64,000 bases of DNA from Gammaproteobacteria bacterium (GTDB lineage: Bacteria; Pseudomonadota; Gammaproteobacteria; JABCZS01): assembly GCA_013289605.1 (NCBI GenBank), contig JABCZS010000005.1, positions 29,850 to 93,849 on the forward strand, given 5' to 3'. Shown here in pieces: positions 26,249 through 35,997 of the stretch. Under the pieces are notes generated by a model. It saw nothing but the letters and a program-made list of their open reading frames with translations, searched no databases and was not told the origin of the DNA. Made by a program: the position numbers and the translations under genes. The stretch's first letter is position 1. Each line of letters starts with the position of its first letter.

Positions 26249-29200
26249 ATGAGACTTCCACAGGGTTGTAAACCATTACCGATCTTTGAGACGCTTTTTG
26301 CGGATACGACTACCCGTTCTTCATCAAGCTCATCCAGTGCGAGCACGCTAAACTACGATCACACTAAAGACATACTATTAATTGACTTGTTGCAATTCGC
26401 TATACGCGTTGCTCCAGGTAAATTAAAAAGAAATGCCGAGCTCGCAGCTGCACGGGTGAAACAAGCTCAGAACGATTTGGATCAGGCTTTGCTTAAAGTA
26501 GCGGACATCACCGCTATTGATCCTAAACTTCAAGAAAATCTAGATTTCCAAAAAGAACAATTACTTTATATCAACTACGCCCAGGATGCCCAGCAACGCC
26601 ATTTAAAACCTGCATTGGTAGCTTGGGGTTATGCTGCTGATACAGATGTTAACGCCATTCCCACAAATGATCGTAAAGAATTAATTTATACCACAGCTGT
26701 GCAGTCCTATCTAAAGGATCGTTTAGCTCAATTGTTACAACAACAGGAAGTTGCTAAGGCTACGCAGTCTGAGCAGAAAGAAGCAGAAGCCGCTGAGGGT
26801 AAGATAAGCCCAGATAATTTAGTACCAGATGAGCATGATAATAGCCATAAGTTTGAAGAAGAAGACGAAGAAGAAGACGAAGAAGAACAGGAAGACGAAG
26901 ACACACCTGAAATAAAAAGTATCAAAGCGGGGTTGCCTGGAGTTAATCAGGCAACTTTATCTAATCTTTTTGCTGAATATAACCCAAATCATCACGTTTT
27001 ACCTTTAAGTACCACACTAAAATATATTGTTGCAGCAGATCCTAGTCAATTGAACGAAGTTAAGGGTCGGATAGAAGGGAAACGAAATGAAGCAGCTGTG
27101 CAATTACAAAATGCTCTGCAACAAGAAGTTCAAAAATCAACTAAAAAAGCTGGGTTATCAGCCAGGCCAAGTAAAGCACCAATAGCCACAACAGCAACCA
27201 CAGCCTCAGTACAAAAATCAACAACTGAATTACAAGCTGAAAAAGATTTTTACCAGAAACAATTAGATAATATTGAGCTTGCTGCAAAACATTTGGGTGC
27301 CACTTTAGTCGGATGGGGCTATGAAGCTCATACCCAATTGAAGGATATTCCTAGTCCTCAGAAAGAATTGATATGCTTAGCCGCTGTGCGCTCGAATCTT
27401 AATAAAAGAGTTGCCCAGGCTGCTCCATTATCGAAAAAAATAATTGAAGCGGGTGTGAGTTTTTCGAATTTAAAGTCGGAGCATTTTTTAGGTGAAACCG
27501 AAAACTTAAAACTCCAATGCGCTGAACTCAATACTGCCATTTTCGAAGGCTTTTTCCACACATACGATCCCACGCAAAAGCAAGAGTTATCGCTCACTTC
27601 CATGCTTGAAGTAGCCGTAGCTGCAGATGCTGAGCAATTAAAAGCCGCACATAAGCGGATCAGTGAAAAATTAGAATCACTTAAATCCACAACGGGTGAA
27701 GGGCTTACCCATGCGGCCAAGGCCGCGAATCATGCATCTGTTGCAGAAGAATTACAAATCAAGTTTTATAACAGACAATTAAGATGTATCCAATATGCAC
27801 AACGTGCTAAACCACAACTACGCATTTATCTAGAAGCATTGGGTCTTACTGAACCAGATGAAGAGAAAAATGGAACACTGCTTACCTCTGCAAAAAAAGC
27901 ATTAGATTTTTCTAAAGAAACAGATGTTCATGCGGCCCCATTTAAATCAGAAAAAGAAAAACGCGTAACCCTGCTTACCGCCGTAAAATGCGTGTTAGAT
28001 GCTAAGTTAAAACAATTAGTGACGGATCCACGCACATCCCCTGATGTCGATAAGGAAATAGCAGCGACCAAAGCAGAGTTGGTTGTGGTTAATGCGGCGA
28101 TTAATACGCTATTAGGGTTAAAGCAAGACGACGTGACTTCACCCCAAACGGGACCTGTGGTTGTTAAAAGAGAATACAGTGACTTAAAACAACAATGGTT
28201 AACTGGCAAAGAACAACACTATGAAACGCATACCAATCATCTTGCTCGTTTGGCCTTAGATGAGTTTCACGAGACCGACTTAACTACGCGCCTTAAAAGA
28301 GTTTTTGTAGCCCATGATGCGCATGTATTAGTGTTAGATGCCGCTTTAGAGCGTATAGATAGAGAAATAGGTATACGAGAGTCAGTGCTTAATCCGACTG
28401 CCCAACCTACATTTCTTTATAAACATTTAGATGAAAATAAAAATAAATATGAAACCGATCCTGAGCTTATTGATGCAAAAACTGAGCAACAGAATATTAA
28501 GGCAGTAAGGGCTGAATACTTTGCATTACACAATGCTGCCGTGCGTATTCGTGAAAATGGTGCAATCAATGCTGCTGATACCCATGAGTCAAAATTAAGA
28601 GATTATGTCCTACATCACCTTAAGCTTAGTGATGGCGCTGATGGTCTTGATGATAAATTAGCCTATGCCTTAGTGCATCGTGCGGATTCGATTTATGAAT
28701 ATGTACACCAGCAGATCGTAAATGACACTACTTTGAAGCTTAATCCTGTAAACGAAGCCCTTGCGACACACTTTAATCTTGCAGAAAAAGATCACTATGT
28801 CGCATCGGGTGATAACGATACCTCATTTCGTAAGCGTGCCTGGAAACTATTTAAGCAAGCCACAGGATTTGAGAATGCCCCTAAAGTAGCTTTCGAAGGC
28901 TTAGAGATTATCGATTTCCCTTTAGTATTTGATGTTGCGATCAAGCGGATCAATAAATCTATACAAGCACTTAATGATTCTCGAAATAATAGTCTAAAAG
29001 ATGGCGACCTAGGCAAACATCAAGCTGCTGTAGATAAGCTGCTTGAGGTGGAAAGAGAAAATATTACAAAAATTCAGGCATTAAGAACTAAATACGCGGG
29101 ATTAATTGCGGCTCAAGAGAATGTTTATGTTAACCATAGAATAGACTTCGTCAATCAAGATGAGCAAGCATTAAGACCTTATATTCTAAAAGCCCTTAAT

Positions 29201-31795
29201 CTGACTGAGCAGAGTAAAAATCTTGAAGCAAAGCTAGAGAAATACTTAGGTAATCATGCGACAAATAGGCTAGAGCAATACTTAAGTAATAATGCGGCAA
29301 ACATCCGCACAGAGGTACGCGAACAACTCACAAAAGCTGCTCATGCCGAGCTTAAACAACTGGATCCTGAATTACAAAAGGCACTTGCTTGCGCTGAAGT
29401 GGAATACCGCGAGCTGGATGCTGAGTATGGGCGCAAATGGAAGTTAGACGGTACCGGAAATTTAATTGATCGTTTATCCAAAGATGCGCAAGCGTCCCAT
29501 ACTGAACTTGAAAAGAATAGAAAAGCAAAATTCGAAGCGGAATTCCAAAGCGAATCGGTCATCACAGATGAAGCAAAAGAAGCCGTACTCTCGACTGACA
29601 AAGATAAACAAGATTTTGCAAACTATAAACGGTTAGAAACTGACGTCCTTAAGTTGCGTGATATCCACCAAAAAGGTGATTTTAATCTTGCCACTTGGCG
29701 AGCCCTGCAGTTTACAGTGGATACAGGGGATACACTACAGATAAAAGTAGTCCCCAAAGCAGGATACTTCAACCAGTTTATTGGTGCATTTAATGCTGCT
29801 GAATTAGAACTCAATCCATCTGAAATAGCAGCGATCAAAAAGGCTATCAGGGATAAAAAAATCCAGTTAGCCCTTGATGCTGAGAAAGAGGAAGAAGGTG
29901 GCGGTGGTACGGGTACGGATACAGGTACAGGTACATCTTCAGGGACCTTGGCCGCCGCATTGCCCACATCAAGCCCATACATTGCTTTCAATGACTTACC
30001 GGCAGCATTACAAGCCCTATTACAGGCTAAAAAATTACAAGACGCGGCAATCAAGCCGATTCGTGATGCGATCGCTAAAGAATATGGAAAAAAGGCGGAT
30101 GCCTTAGAAAAATTAAAATCTCAACCCTTTTACGCCAAGCTTGAGGAATACAGAGAGACGGTTAAAGCCCGAGCGCTTTCTAAAGTATTAGTGGCTGAAT
30201 CTAATTATGACACCGCAGAAAGAGAATTTTGGTTTAGCCGTTTCGGTAAAACCATAGCCATACTGTATGTGATCTCACAAGTCGTGGGTTTAGGCTTTAT
30301 GGGCCTAATCATGGTGTTCGCTATCGGTACAGCCAGTCCCGTGTTTATCCCTGCATTAGTGTTTTTAGGCCTTTGTATGGGCGCTACCGGGGTGTCTAAC
30401 TGGTGGGTATTCCGGGGGAATACGCCGAAGTTACTCATTACCTTATACAATTTATTCATGTCGCCGACCGATGTGCCCTATACGTTGACACAATACACCC
30501 TGTTAATTGGCTCATTTATTTTCTGTTGTGCGGTGAGTGGATTTGTGACCGGTTTTATTTTCTATGTCATGGTGATGAGTGGCGGAGCCTTGGCCATAGA
30601 AACTTTAGGTCTCGTTGCGACGTTGGCTGTAGTGTCGCCACTCTTGCCTTATGTCATCATTCCATTATTAGTCATCGTTGCTATCGGTGCATTTATTGGG
30701 ATCACCTTAATATTCTATAGTGGCTTTCATGCCATGATTTTAAGGGAAAATACCTGGAATGATATTAAATCATTTTACACTTCCTTAGTGGAGACTAATA
30801 AGCAAGCGATCAACGACAGATTAGAGGCGTCTAAAAATAAGTTACGCGATCGCTACCAACATTATTATCAAGGCAGAGAACTAGAAAAAAAGATTAATGA
30901 TGAAGTCAGCGATAGCGTAGTCGGCATCATTTTAGCCAAAAATCTTGCGGATGCAGAAAAGGGTGCGACCGCACGCATATGGGTACGTGGCATAATTTTG
31001 GGTATTTTGGTCACAGTTTTAGTGCCAGGTATTATTATCGGTGCTATTTATGCGCAAGTGGCAGGACATCCTAAATTAAGAGAATTGTTAGATACCACGA
31101 TAGGTTTTAGTTATATCGTAGCGGAAGTACTCAGTTGGATGCTTTGTACCTTAGCAGGACTTGCGTATGCCCCTTTGTTTAGTTATGGTGCCACCAAATG
31201 TATGACCGATCTTGCCTGTGGTGTGGCCAAGAGTGCGAGCAATGACACCACCTGGTCCTCAAGAATTTGGTTTCAATGTGTGCGTTTAGGTAACACCATA
31301 GAAAATGCGGGACAAACCTTGTTCGGTGCGTGTATGGCTTTAGCGAGCGTTTTTGCAGATGGATTAAAGTTAATGTTGGCGAGCGCAGGACTTGCAGCGT
31401 TGGGTATTGGTAGCGTATTTAATTCAGCATTTGGTTCATTTATCACCAATACGATACAAGGCGCTATGACACGTTTTTATGAAAATTTCATAAAAGCGAA
31501 AGAAGATCGTGGCACTGCGATGCAAGTGATGAACGCCCAAGAAGAACCGGTGGTTATTGAAGCCAAATTGCCTGAGCCGCAGACGCATGGGTATCAGAAT
31601 TTTATCCAGCAGCAAAGAGATGAACGGGTACAAACCTGGGTGAAGCCAAAAGAAGAATCACCCCCGATATCATCATGGTTTACTAGGAAGAATGCAGAAA
31701 CTGCTGCTGAGGCTGTAGGAAAGGCTGTAGGAGAAGCAGCGGTTAAGGTCGCAGTTACTGCAGCCTCGATAGCTATAGGTGCTAATTTGAGCTAG
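26249..31795 (+). CDS. Giant repeat, coiled-coil and multi-pass membrane protein, candidate effector or surface protein
   Basis: 1,848 residues, no family recognised. Ser-rich start (24-32), then three divergent repeats: block 1 at about 40-162, block 2 at 237-391, block 3 at 429-610. They share FxxxQLxxIxYA, a WGY or LGL turn, and a KELIxxxAV-xx-LxxRLAQ helix, plus a preceding VAAD-xQL motif in blocks 2 and 3. An acidic run follows block 1 (203-219, almost all Glu/Asp). Residues 620-1230 are mostly charged helix with coiled-coil character. A Gly/Thr linker at about 1215-1230 precedes hydrophobic clusters near 1332-1390, 1410-1490, 1575-1650 and 1690-1735. The tail is Ala-rich. There is no N-terminal signal peptide. 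TAGGAG lies before ATG 26249. Confidence 0.75.
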   Translation: MRLPQGCKPLPIFETLFADTTTRSSSSSSSASTLNYDHTKDILLIDLLQFAIRVAPGKLKRNAELAAARVKQAQNDLDQALLKVADITAIDPKLQENLDFQKEQLLYINYAQDAQQRHLKPALVAWGYAADTDVNAIPTNDRKELIYTTAVQSYLKDRLAQLLQQQEVAKATQSEQKEAEAAEGKISPDNLVPDEHDNSHKFEEEDEEEDEEEQEDEDTPEIKSIKAGLPGVNQATLSNLFAEYNPNHHVLPLSTTLKYIVAADPSQLNEVKGRIEGKRNEAAVQLQNALQQEVQKSTKKAGLSARPSKAPIATTATTASVQKSTTELQAEKDFYQKQLDNIELAAKHLGATLVGWGYEAHTQLKDIPSPQKELICLAAVRSNLNKRVAQAAPLSKKIIEAGVSFSNLKSEHFLGETENLKLQCAELNTAIFEGFFHTYDPTQKQELSLTSMLEVAVAADAEQLKAAHKRISEKLESLKSTTGEGLTHAAKAANHASVAEELQIKFYNRQLRCIQYAQRAKPQLRIYLEALGLTEPDEEKNGTLLTSAKKALDFSKETDVHAAPFKSEKEKRVTLLTAVKCVLDAKLKQLVTDPRTSPDVDKEIAATKAELVVVNAAINTLLGLKQDDVTSPQTGPVVVKREYSDLKQQWLTGKEQHYETHTNHLARLALDEFHETDLTTRLKRVFVAHDAHVLVLDAALERIDREIGIRESVLNPTAQPTFLYKHLDENKNKYETDPELIDAKTEQQNIKAVRAEYFALHNAAVRIRENGAINAADTHESKLRDYVLHHLKLSDGADGLDDKLAYALVHRADSIYEYVHQQIVNDTTLKLNPVNEALATHFNLAEKDHYVASGDNDTSFRKRAWKLFKQATGFENAPKVAFEGLEIIDFPLVFDVAIKRINKSIQALNDSRNNSLKDGDLGKHQAAVDKLLEVERENITKIQALRTKYAGLIAAQENVYVNHRIDFVNQDEQALRPYILKALNLTEQSKNLEAKLEKYLGNHATNRLEQYLSNNAANIRTEVREQLTKAAHAELKQLDPELQKALACAEVEYRELDAEYGRKWKLDGTGNLIDRLSKDAQASHTELEKNRKAKFEAEFQSESVITDEAKEAVLSTDKDKQDFANYKRLETDVLKLRDIHQKGDFNLATWRALQFTVDTGDTLQIKVVPKAGYFNQFIGAFNAAELELNPSEIAAIKKAIRDKKIQLALDAEKEEEGGGGTGTDTGTGTSSGTLAAALPTSSPYIAFNDLPAALQALLQAKKLQDAAIKPIRDAIAKEYGKKADALEKLKSQPFYAKLEEYRETVKARALSKVLVAESNYDTAEREFWFSRFGKTIAILYVISQVVGLGFMGLIMVFAIGTASPVFIPALVFLGLCMGATGVSNWWVFRGNTPKLLITLYNLFMSPTDVPYTLTQYTLLIGSFIFCCAVSGFVTGFIFYVMVMSGGALAIETLGLVATLAVVSPLLPYVIIPLLVIVAIGAFIGITLIFYSGFHAMILRENTWNDIKSFYTSLVETNKQAINDRLEASKNKLRDRYQHYYQGRELEKKINDEVSDSVVGIILAKNLADAEKGATARIWVRGIILGILVTVLVPGIIIGAIYAQVAGHPKLRELLDTTIGFSYIVAEVLSWMLCTLAGLAYAPLFSYGATKCMTDLACGVAKSASNDTTWSSRIWFQCVRLGNTIENAGQTLFGACMALASVFADGLKLMLASAGLAALGIGSVFNSAFGSFITNTIQGAMTRFYENFIKAKEDRGTAMQVMNAQEEPVVIEAKLPEPQTHGYQNFIQQQRDERVQTWVKPKEESPPISSWFTRKNAETAAEAVGKAVGEAAVKVAVTAASIAIGANLS

Positions 31796-31830
31796 GCTGG
31801 TCTTTAAATAACTTGGGCATTGAAGTAGTA

Positions 31831-31856
31831 GAAAGGGGGATTGATTTCCCCCTTTC
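31831..31856. terminator. Hairpin after the giant gene
   Basis: GAAAGGGGG (31831-31839) and CCCCCTTTC (31848-31856) make a perfect 9-bp stem with an 8-base loop, 36 bases after the stop codon. There is no T run, so it may be a decayed family A repeat that stabilises the 3' end rather than an intrinsic terminator. Confidence 0.45.
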
Positions 31857-31956
31857 TAAAGAGGGATTTGAGGCTGGGGCGCGTAGCGTACTTTACAGTG
31901 CTTGTAAGAATAAGTGTGCATACTAAAGGAAGAACACTACAGCAAAGGATATGCTC

Positions 31957-34842
31957 ATGCTCCTAACATCTAATTCAATAAATTTACTTTCTTTATCTAC
32001 GGCCGCACAGACCCCAGAAGTCTTGCGAGTGGAATATTTACTACATAACCTTCAACTCCCTATTACAACCACTCAGCATATAAAAACCCATGCCGCAGCA
32101 TTAATCACAGCAACCCGCACCCATACCCCCCGTCTAGGCCTCTCCCTCAGCCATCTTTTAAATATATACACCCTAGCCAGCCCGCAAGGCATAGCGCTGA
32201 TGCGCTTGGCAGAAAGTCTATTGCGGATCCCGGATAAGGCGACTGCCGATGCGCTGCTTGCCAGTATACTCGCGCAAGGGGATTTAGTCGGGCATTTAGG
32301 CTCAGGTTTGAGCGCGTTACTTGCAAAGTTAGGTCTACCTTTAGCGCGTAAAAGCATTAGCCTTTTAGGTGAGCAATTTATCTTAGGTAAGACGATAGCA
32401 GAGGCTTTGAAGTGTTCGGTAAAACCTTATCGGTATTCCTATGATATGTTAGGGGAAGCGGCTAAAACTGCAAACGATGCAGAGGATTATTTTCAAAAAT
32501 ATAGTGTAGCCATCCACGCGATAGGGATGCAAACAGGGCCGATTGCATCCCCTGGTATTTCGGTAAAATTATCCGCGCTGCATCCGCGCTATCAATACTC
32601 GCAACTTGAGCGTTTGCAAAAAGAATTAGTCCCCAAAATAATTGAGCTTTGCGTATTAGCAAAACAATACCAAATCGGTTTAACCCTTGATGCTGAAGAA
32701 GCAGATCGCTTGCAACTCTCGCTTATTTTAATTAAACAAGTGTTAGCGTCCAGCGAATTAAACCATTGGGACGGCTTAGGATTAGCCGTACAAGCCTATC
32801 AAAAAGCATGCCCTGAAGTGCTAGATTTATGTGCGCAGATGGCGCGTAAGACGGGGCATCGGTTGATGCTGCGTTTAGTTAAAGGCGCGTATTGGGACAG
32901 TGAAATTAAGCGTGCGCAGGAACTGGGTTTGAATGAATATCCCGTATATACCCGTAAAATCACGACCGATGTCAGCTATATTGTCTGCGCGCAAAAAATA
33001 TTAAAGCATAGGGATGAATTTTACCCGCAATTTGCAACACATAACGCTTACACGATTGCGACCATTTTACAACTCGTGCAAAACAACCGAGAATTTGAAT
33101 TTCAGCGCTTACAAGGCATGGGCGATGCACTTTATCAAACCGTTATTGCGCAAGAAAATGTGGCATGTAGGGTGTATGCGCCGGTCGGTGATTATCAACA
33201 TTTACTTGCTTATTTAGTGCGGCGCTTATTGGAAAATGGCGCGAATTCCTCGTTTGTGCATCAAATCGAAGGGGAAACGCCGGTTGAGCAATTAATCAAT
33301 GATCCCAGCATTCAATTAGCGGCATTAGAAGTAAAGCCACACCCCGCAATTCCTTTGCCTAAAGAGTTATACGGCAGTTTACGAGAGAATTCTAAGGGCA
33401 TAGATTTAAGTGATTTTGTGACACTAGCGAAGATACTTCCTCTGTTGTCTAAACCAGCTCGAGTACGCACTGAGAAATCCGTTGCCCCCTCGCATGCTTT
33501 AACGCTTGCAGACCAAGCTTTTCCGAGCTGGTCACAACAAGACGTTCAGCTGCGTGCAAATATATTGCGCAAAGCAGCTGATCTATTTACCGATCACCAC
33601 ATTGAATTGATGCAACTACTCGTCAAAGAGGGCAAAAAAACCATCCCCGATGCCTTAAGTGAAGTCCGCGAAGCCATCGATTATTGCCGTTATTATGCCC
33701 TAGAAGCCGAAAAATTAATGCAGCCACAAACTTTACCCGGCCCGACAGGCGAAAACAATGAATTAACATTTCAGGGTCGAGGCATCGCCGTCTGCATTAG
33801 CCCGTGGAATTTCCCGCTCGCCATTTTTTTAGGCCAGATTGTCGCAGCGTTAGTGACGGGAAACACAGTGATTGCCAAACCCGCGAGTCAAACGCCGCAG
33901 ATTGCAACGCGTGCGGTGGAATTACTCCATCAAGCCGGAGTCCCTTTGGAGGTTTTACAATTACTGATAGTGCGCGGCAATACAATGGATAAAGCCATAT
34001 TAAGCGATCCGCGCGTAGCACTCGTAGTCTTTACCGGATCATTAGAAACCGCACAACAAATTAATCGCACGCTTGCCGCACGAGAAGGTGCCATAGCCGC
34101 GTTTATTGCCGAAACCGGCGGCCAAAATGCGATGATAGTGGACTCGAGCGCATTACTTGAGCAAACCGTGACGGATATTGTCACCTCTGCATTTAATAGC
34201 GCAGGGCAGCGTTGCAGCGCGTTGCGTTTATTGTGCGTGCAAAAAGATATTGATGCGCCTTTAATAGCCATGCTAAAGGGCGCGATGGCAGAACTCTCCC
34301 TAGGTGCGCCAGATTGTTTAGCCACAGATGTTGGACCTGTGATCGATAAACCTGCGCAAACACAACTACAAAATTATTTAAAAAAAATGTCAGCATCGAT
34401 ACTGTATCAAACACCCCTGCCTGAAGACACCGCAAAAACAGATACTTTTGTGACACCCACACTAATAGAAATTAAATCGATTAATGTCTTAACCCAAGAA
34501 ATCTTCGGTCCCGTTTTACATGTTTATGCTTATGAACGTAATGACTTACCGCAAGTGATACAATCGATCAACGCAACAGGTTACGGCTTAACCTTAGGCG
34601 TACACAGTCGCATTGATACCTTTGCAAAAGACATCGTGAAACAAACCCTAGTCGGCAATAACTACATTAATCGCAATATAATAGGCGCAGTCGTGGGCGT
34701 ACAACCCTTCGGTGGTCAGCGTTTGTCTGGCACCGGCCCCAAAGCCGGTGGGCCGCATTATTTAACGCGCATGGTGACGGAGAAGACTGTGACGGTAAAT
34801 ACCGTTGCAATCGGGGGCAATGCTCAGTTATTGACTTTGTAA
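31957..34842 (+). CDS. putA: Bifunctional proline dehydrogenase / glutamate-semialdehyde dehydrogenase PutA, minimal form
   Basis: Oxidises proline to glutamate in two steps, passing electrons to quinone via FAD. The 961 residues comprise a helical N-terminal region, the PRODH barrel with RLVKGAYWDSEIKRAQ and YAPVGDYQHLLAYLVRRLLE, and an aldehyde dehydrogenase domain with SPWNFPLAIFLGQIVAAL, catalytic Glu in AETGGQNAM (about 718) and catalytic Cys in NSAGQRCSALR (about 753). It lacks the N-terminal ribbon-helix-helix repressor domain of enteric PutA, so it should not regulate itself. Start ATG 31957 is better spaced from AAAGGA than ATG 31951. Confidence 0.95.
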   Translation: MLLTSNSINLLSLSTAAQTPEVLRVEYLLHNLQLPITTTQHIKTHAAALITATRTHTPRLGLSLSHLLNIYTLASPQGIALMRLAESLLRIPDKATADALLASILAQGDLVGHLGSGLSALLAKLGLPLARKSISLLGEQFILGKTIAEALKCSVKPYRYSYDMLGEAAKTANDAEDYFQKYSVAIHAIGMQTGPIASPGISVKLSALHPRYQYSQLERLQKELVPKIIELCVLAKQYQIGLTLDAEEADRLQLSLILIKQVLASSELNHWDGLGLAVQAYQKACPEVLDLCAQMARKTGHRLMLRLVKGAYWDSEIKRAQELGLNEYPVYTRKITTDVSYIVCAQKILKHRDEFYPQFATHNAYTIATILQLVQNNREFEFQRLQGMGDALYQTVIAQENVACRVYAPVGDYQHLLAYLVRRLLENGANSSFVHQIEGETPVEQLINDPSIQLAALEVKPHPAIPLPKELYGSLRENSKGIDLSDFVTLAKILPLLSKPARVRTEKSVAPSHALTLADQAFPSWSQQDVQLRANILRKAADLFTDHHIELMQLLVKEGKKTIPDALSEVREAIDYCRYYALEAEKLMQPQTLPGPTGENNELTFQGRGIAVCISPWNFPLAIFLGQIVAALVTGNTVIAKPASQTPQIATRAVELLHQAGVPLEVLQLLIVRGNTMDKAILSDPRVALVVFTGSLETAQQINRTLAAREGAIAAFIAETGGQNAMIVDSSALLEQTVTDIVTSAFNSAGQRCSALRLLCVQKDIDAPLIAMLKGAMAELSLGAPDCLATDVGPVIDKPAQTQLQNYLKKMSASILYQTPLPEDTAKTDTFVTPTLIEIKSINVLTQEIFGPVLHVYAYERNDLPQVIQSINATGYGLTLGVHSRIDTFAKDIVKQTLVGNNYINRNIIGAVVGVQPFGGQRLSGTGPKAGGPHYLTRMVTEKTVTVNTVAIGGNAQLLTL

Positions 34843-34854
34843 GCAGGGAGTCGC

Positions 34855-35394
34855 TCATTTTTGTTGATAAGCGTGTTCAATTTGTTTTATAGATAAAAAC
34901 ATCGGTTTAGGCTCTGGTCTGTCATTTAGCATTCCTTGTAAAACTTCCAAATGTATAAATCCTAAGTTTTGATAAAAAGGGATAGCCTCAAATTTTGCAT
35001 CAACCACTACACCGACACAACCGGCTTCATCGCGTAACCTTAAAGCGAGTTCAAGCATGGATTTTAGCAATAGTTTCCCTATACCGTGTCCTTGAAATGT
35101 ACGCTCTACAGCAAGGCGGGCAATACGTAAAATAGGAATAGGATAATGCGGTAATTGTTTTTTTGTTGCGGTATGAATTTTTTCAGCGGTGATTTCATTA
35201 GGACTGACGGTAATATAGCCTACAATGTTTTTTTCTAGGGTGGCAATATAGGTTGAGCCTATATAATGTTTGAATTGATTTTGACCGGCGAAACGTTGAA
35301 AAAAACGATCCAGATCAATATTGCCTGAGCAAAATTTAGAGCGATCGTCTTCTTTGCGTAAGAGACGAATTTTAATTTCCAGATGATTCTTCAC
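34855..35394 (-). CDS. GNAT acetyltransferase, probable TacT/AtaT-type toxin
   Basis: A 179-residue GNAT protein. Its N-terminal FCSGNIDLDRFFQRFAGQNQ is the pattern seen in toxins that acetylate aminoacyl-tRNA (TacT, AtaT). The acetyl-CoA site lies in ARLAVERTFQGHGIGKLLL, and the end DAKFEAIPFYQNLGFI carries the conserved Tyr. It overlaps the upstream antitoxin gene by 23 bases and starts at GTG 35394, as expected of a coupled type II module. It could be an ordinary GNAT enzyme, but the partner makes the toxin reading likely. Confidence 0.85.
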   Translation of the reverse strand: MKNHLEIKIRLLRKEDDRSKFCSGNIDLDRFFQRFAGQNQFKHYIGSTYIATLEKNIVGYITVSPNEITAEKIHTATKKQLPHYPIPILRIARLAVERTFQGHGIGKLLLKSMLELALRLRDEAGCVGVVVDAKFEAIPFYQNLGFIHLEVLQGMLNDRPEPKPMFLSIKQIEHAYQQK

Positions 35395-35647
35395 GAAAAA
35401 GCTCTTTTAATGCGGCTGTAGGGGGTGAGGCTTCAGATAATTGTTTACTCAGATTAAGCATGCCTTCCTCGCTGAGTATGAGTCTTGCCGGAATAATCGC
35501 GTCCGTGGGCAATTCATGAAGCGCCTGTAGGTGATGTTGCAGCGCTTCCTCAATTAAAAAAGCCTTTTTAATGCCATAAGTTGCTGAATAAGCTTCAATT
35601 TGTGTTTTGGTTTCGGTGGAAATAAAAGCTGAAATTTGTGTATGCAT
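35372..35647 (-). CDS. Ribbon-helix-helix antitoxin partner of the GNAT toxin
   Basis: A 91-residue protein. The N-terminus (TQISAFISTETKTQIEAYSA, then KKAFLIEEALQHHLQAL) fits an RHH DNA-binding fold, and the acidic tail (residues 60-91) would wrap the toxin. The palindrome CTACATTTATGTAG lies 13 bases upstream of its start codon, a plausible operator. The exact family (DUF1778-like or CopG-like) is not certain. Confidence 0.78.
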   Translation of the reverse strand: MHTQISAFISTETKTQIEAYSATYGIKKAFLIEEALQHHLQALHELPTDAIIPARLILSEEGMLNLSKQLSEASPPTAALKELFREESSGN

Positions 35648-35659
35648 TTGTAAAATTAC

Positions 35660-35673
35660 CTACATTTATGTAG
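35660..35673. promoter_or_regulatory. Palindromic operator of the GNAT/RHH module
   Basis: CTACATTTATGTAG is a perfect 6-bp inverted repeat with a 2-base centre, 13 bases before the antitoxin ATG and between it and an AT-rich promoter-like tract (35674-35700). It is the size and position expected of an RHH dimer site. Confidence 0.45.
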
Positions 35674-35717
35674 ATTTTATTATATATTAATAATATTATG
35701 GGGTCAACCGTAACATC

Positions 35718-35790
35718 TCAAAAACCCCGGGAATCCATCTTTCCCCTAACGAGTCCCCACGAATTTTAGTTTTAAGGCCGAAGCCCCCGT
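35718..35790. repeat. Decayed left end of a family B repeat
   Basis: AAAACCCCGGGAATCC, TTTCCCCTAAC and TCCCCACGAATTTTAG, then TTTAAGGCCGAAGCCC, match in order the sequence left of the family B copy at 51244-51459 (51150-51243). The inverted-repeat core is missing here. The relic ends two bases before the TTGACA of the leader promoter. Confidence 0.6.
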
Positions 35791-35791
35791 A

Positions 35792-35820
35792 TTGACAGCA
35801 GGGTTACCCTCTGATAGCTT
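35792..35820 (+). promoter_or_regulatory. Promoter of the brnQ leader
   Basis: Perfect TTGACA (35792-35797), 17-bp spacer, TAGCTT (35815-35820). The leader-peptide ATG is 20 bases further on. Confidence 0.45.
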
Positions 35821-35840
35821 TAAATATCAGGAGAAAATAA

Positions 35841-35927
35841 ATGGTCAATGTTCTTTTTAACACACGCGTGATTATCCGCATTATTGTGGTGGTGATTAGC
35901 CCCACACTGTGCGGCGCTTTGCGTTAA
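35841..35927 (+). CDS. Branched-chain amino acid attenuation leader peptide, IlvL-like
   Basis: A 28-codon ORF after CAGGAGAAAATAA. Its central run VIIRIIVVVI uses ten codons of which nine are Ile or Val, and it ends SPTLCGALR, strikingly like the end of E. coli IlvL (PPCGAALGR). Such leaders sense charged Ile/Val/Leu tRNA: stalling lets an antiterminator form. A terminator hairpin with a T run follows at 35944-35978, and TGCGG (35910-35914) can pair with CCGCA (35950-35954) in the terminator's 5' arm. The controlled gene is the transporter brnQ. Confidence 0.8.
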   Translation: MVNVLFNTRVIIRIIVVVISPTLCGALR

Positions 35928-35943
35928 CAAGAACGTTTCAGCG

Positions 35944-35978
35944 AAAACCCCGCACCTTCAACGGTCGCGGGGTTTTTT
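35944..35978 (+). terminator. Attenuator terminator before brnQ
   Basis: AAAACCCCGC (35944-35953) pairs with GCGGGGTTTT (35967-35976); an inner ACC/GGT extends the stem and TTCAAC forms the loop. Six T follow. It lies 16 bases after the leader stop codon and 20 bases before the brnQ ATG, the usual place for an amino-acid attenuator. Confidence 0.85.
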
Positions 35979-35997
35979 GTTTTTAAGGAGAGACTTT

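Noticed and set aside
30403..30720. 105-residue frame inside the giant gene
   Set aside because: Shadow of the hydrophobic region of the giant protein; no start signal and no homology.
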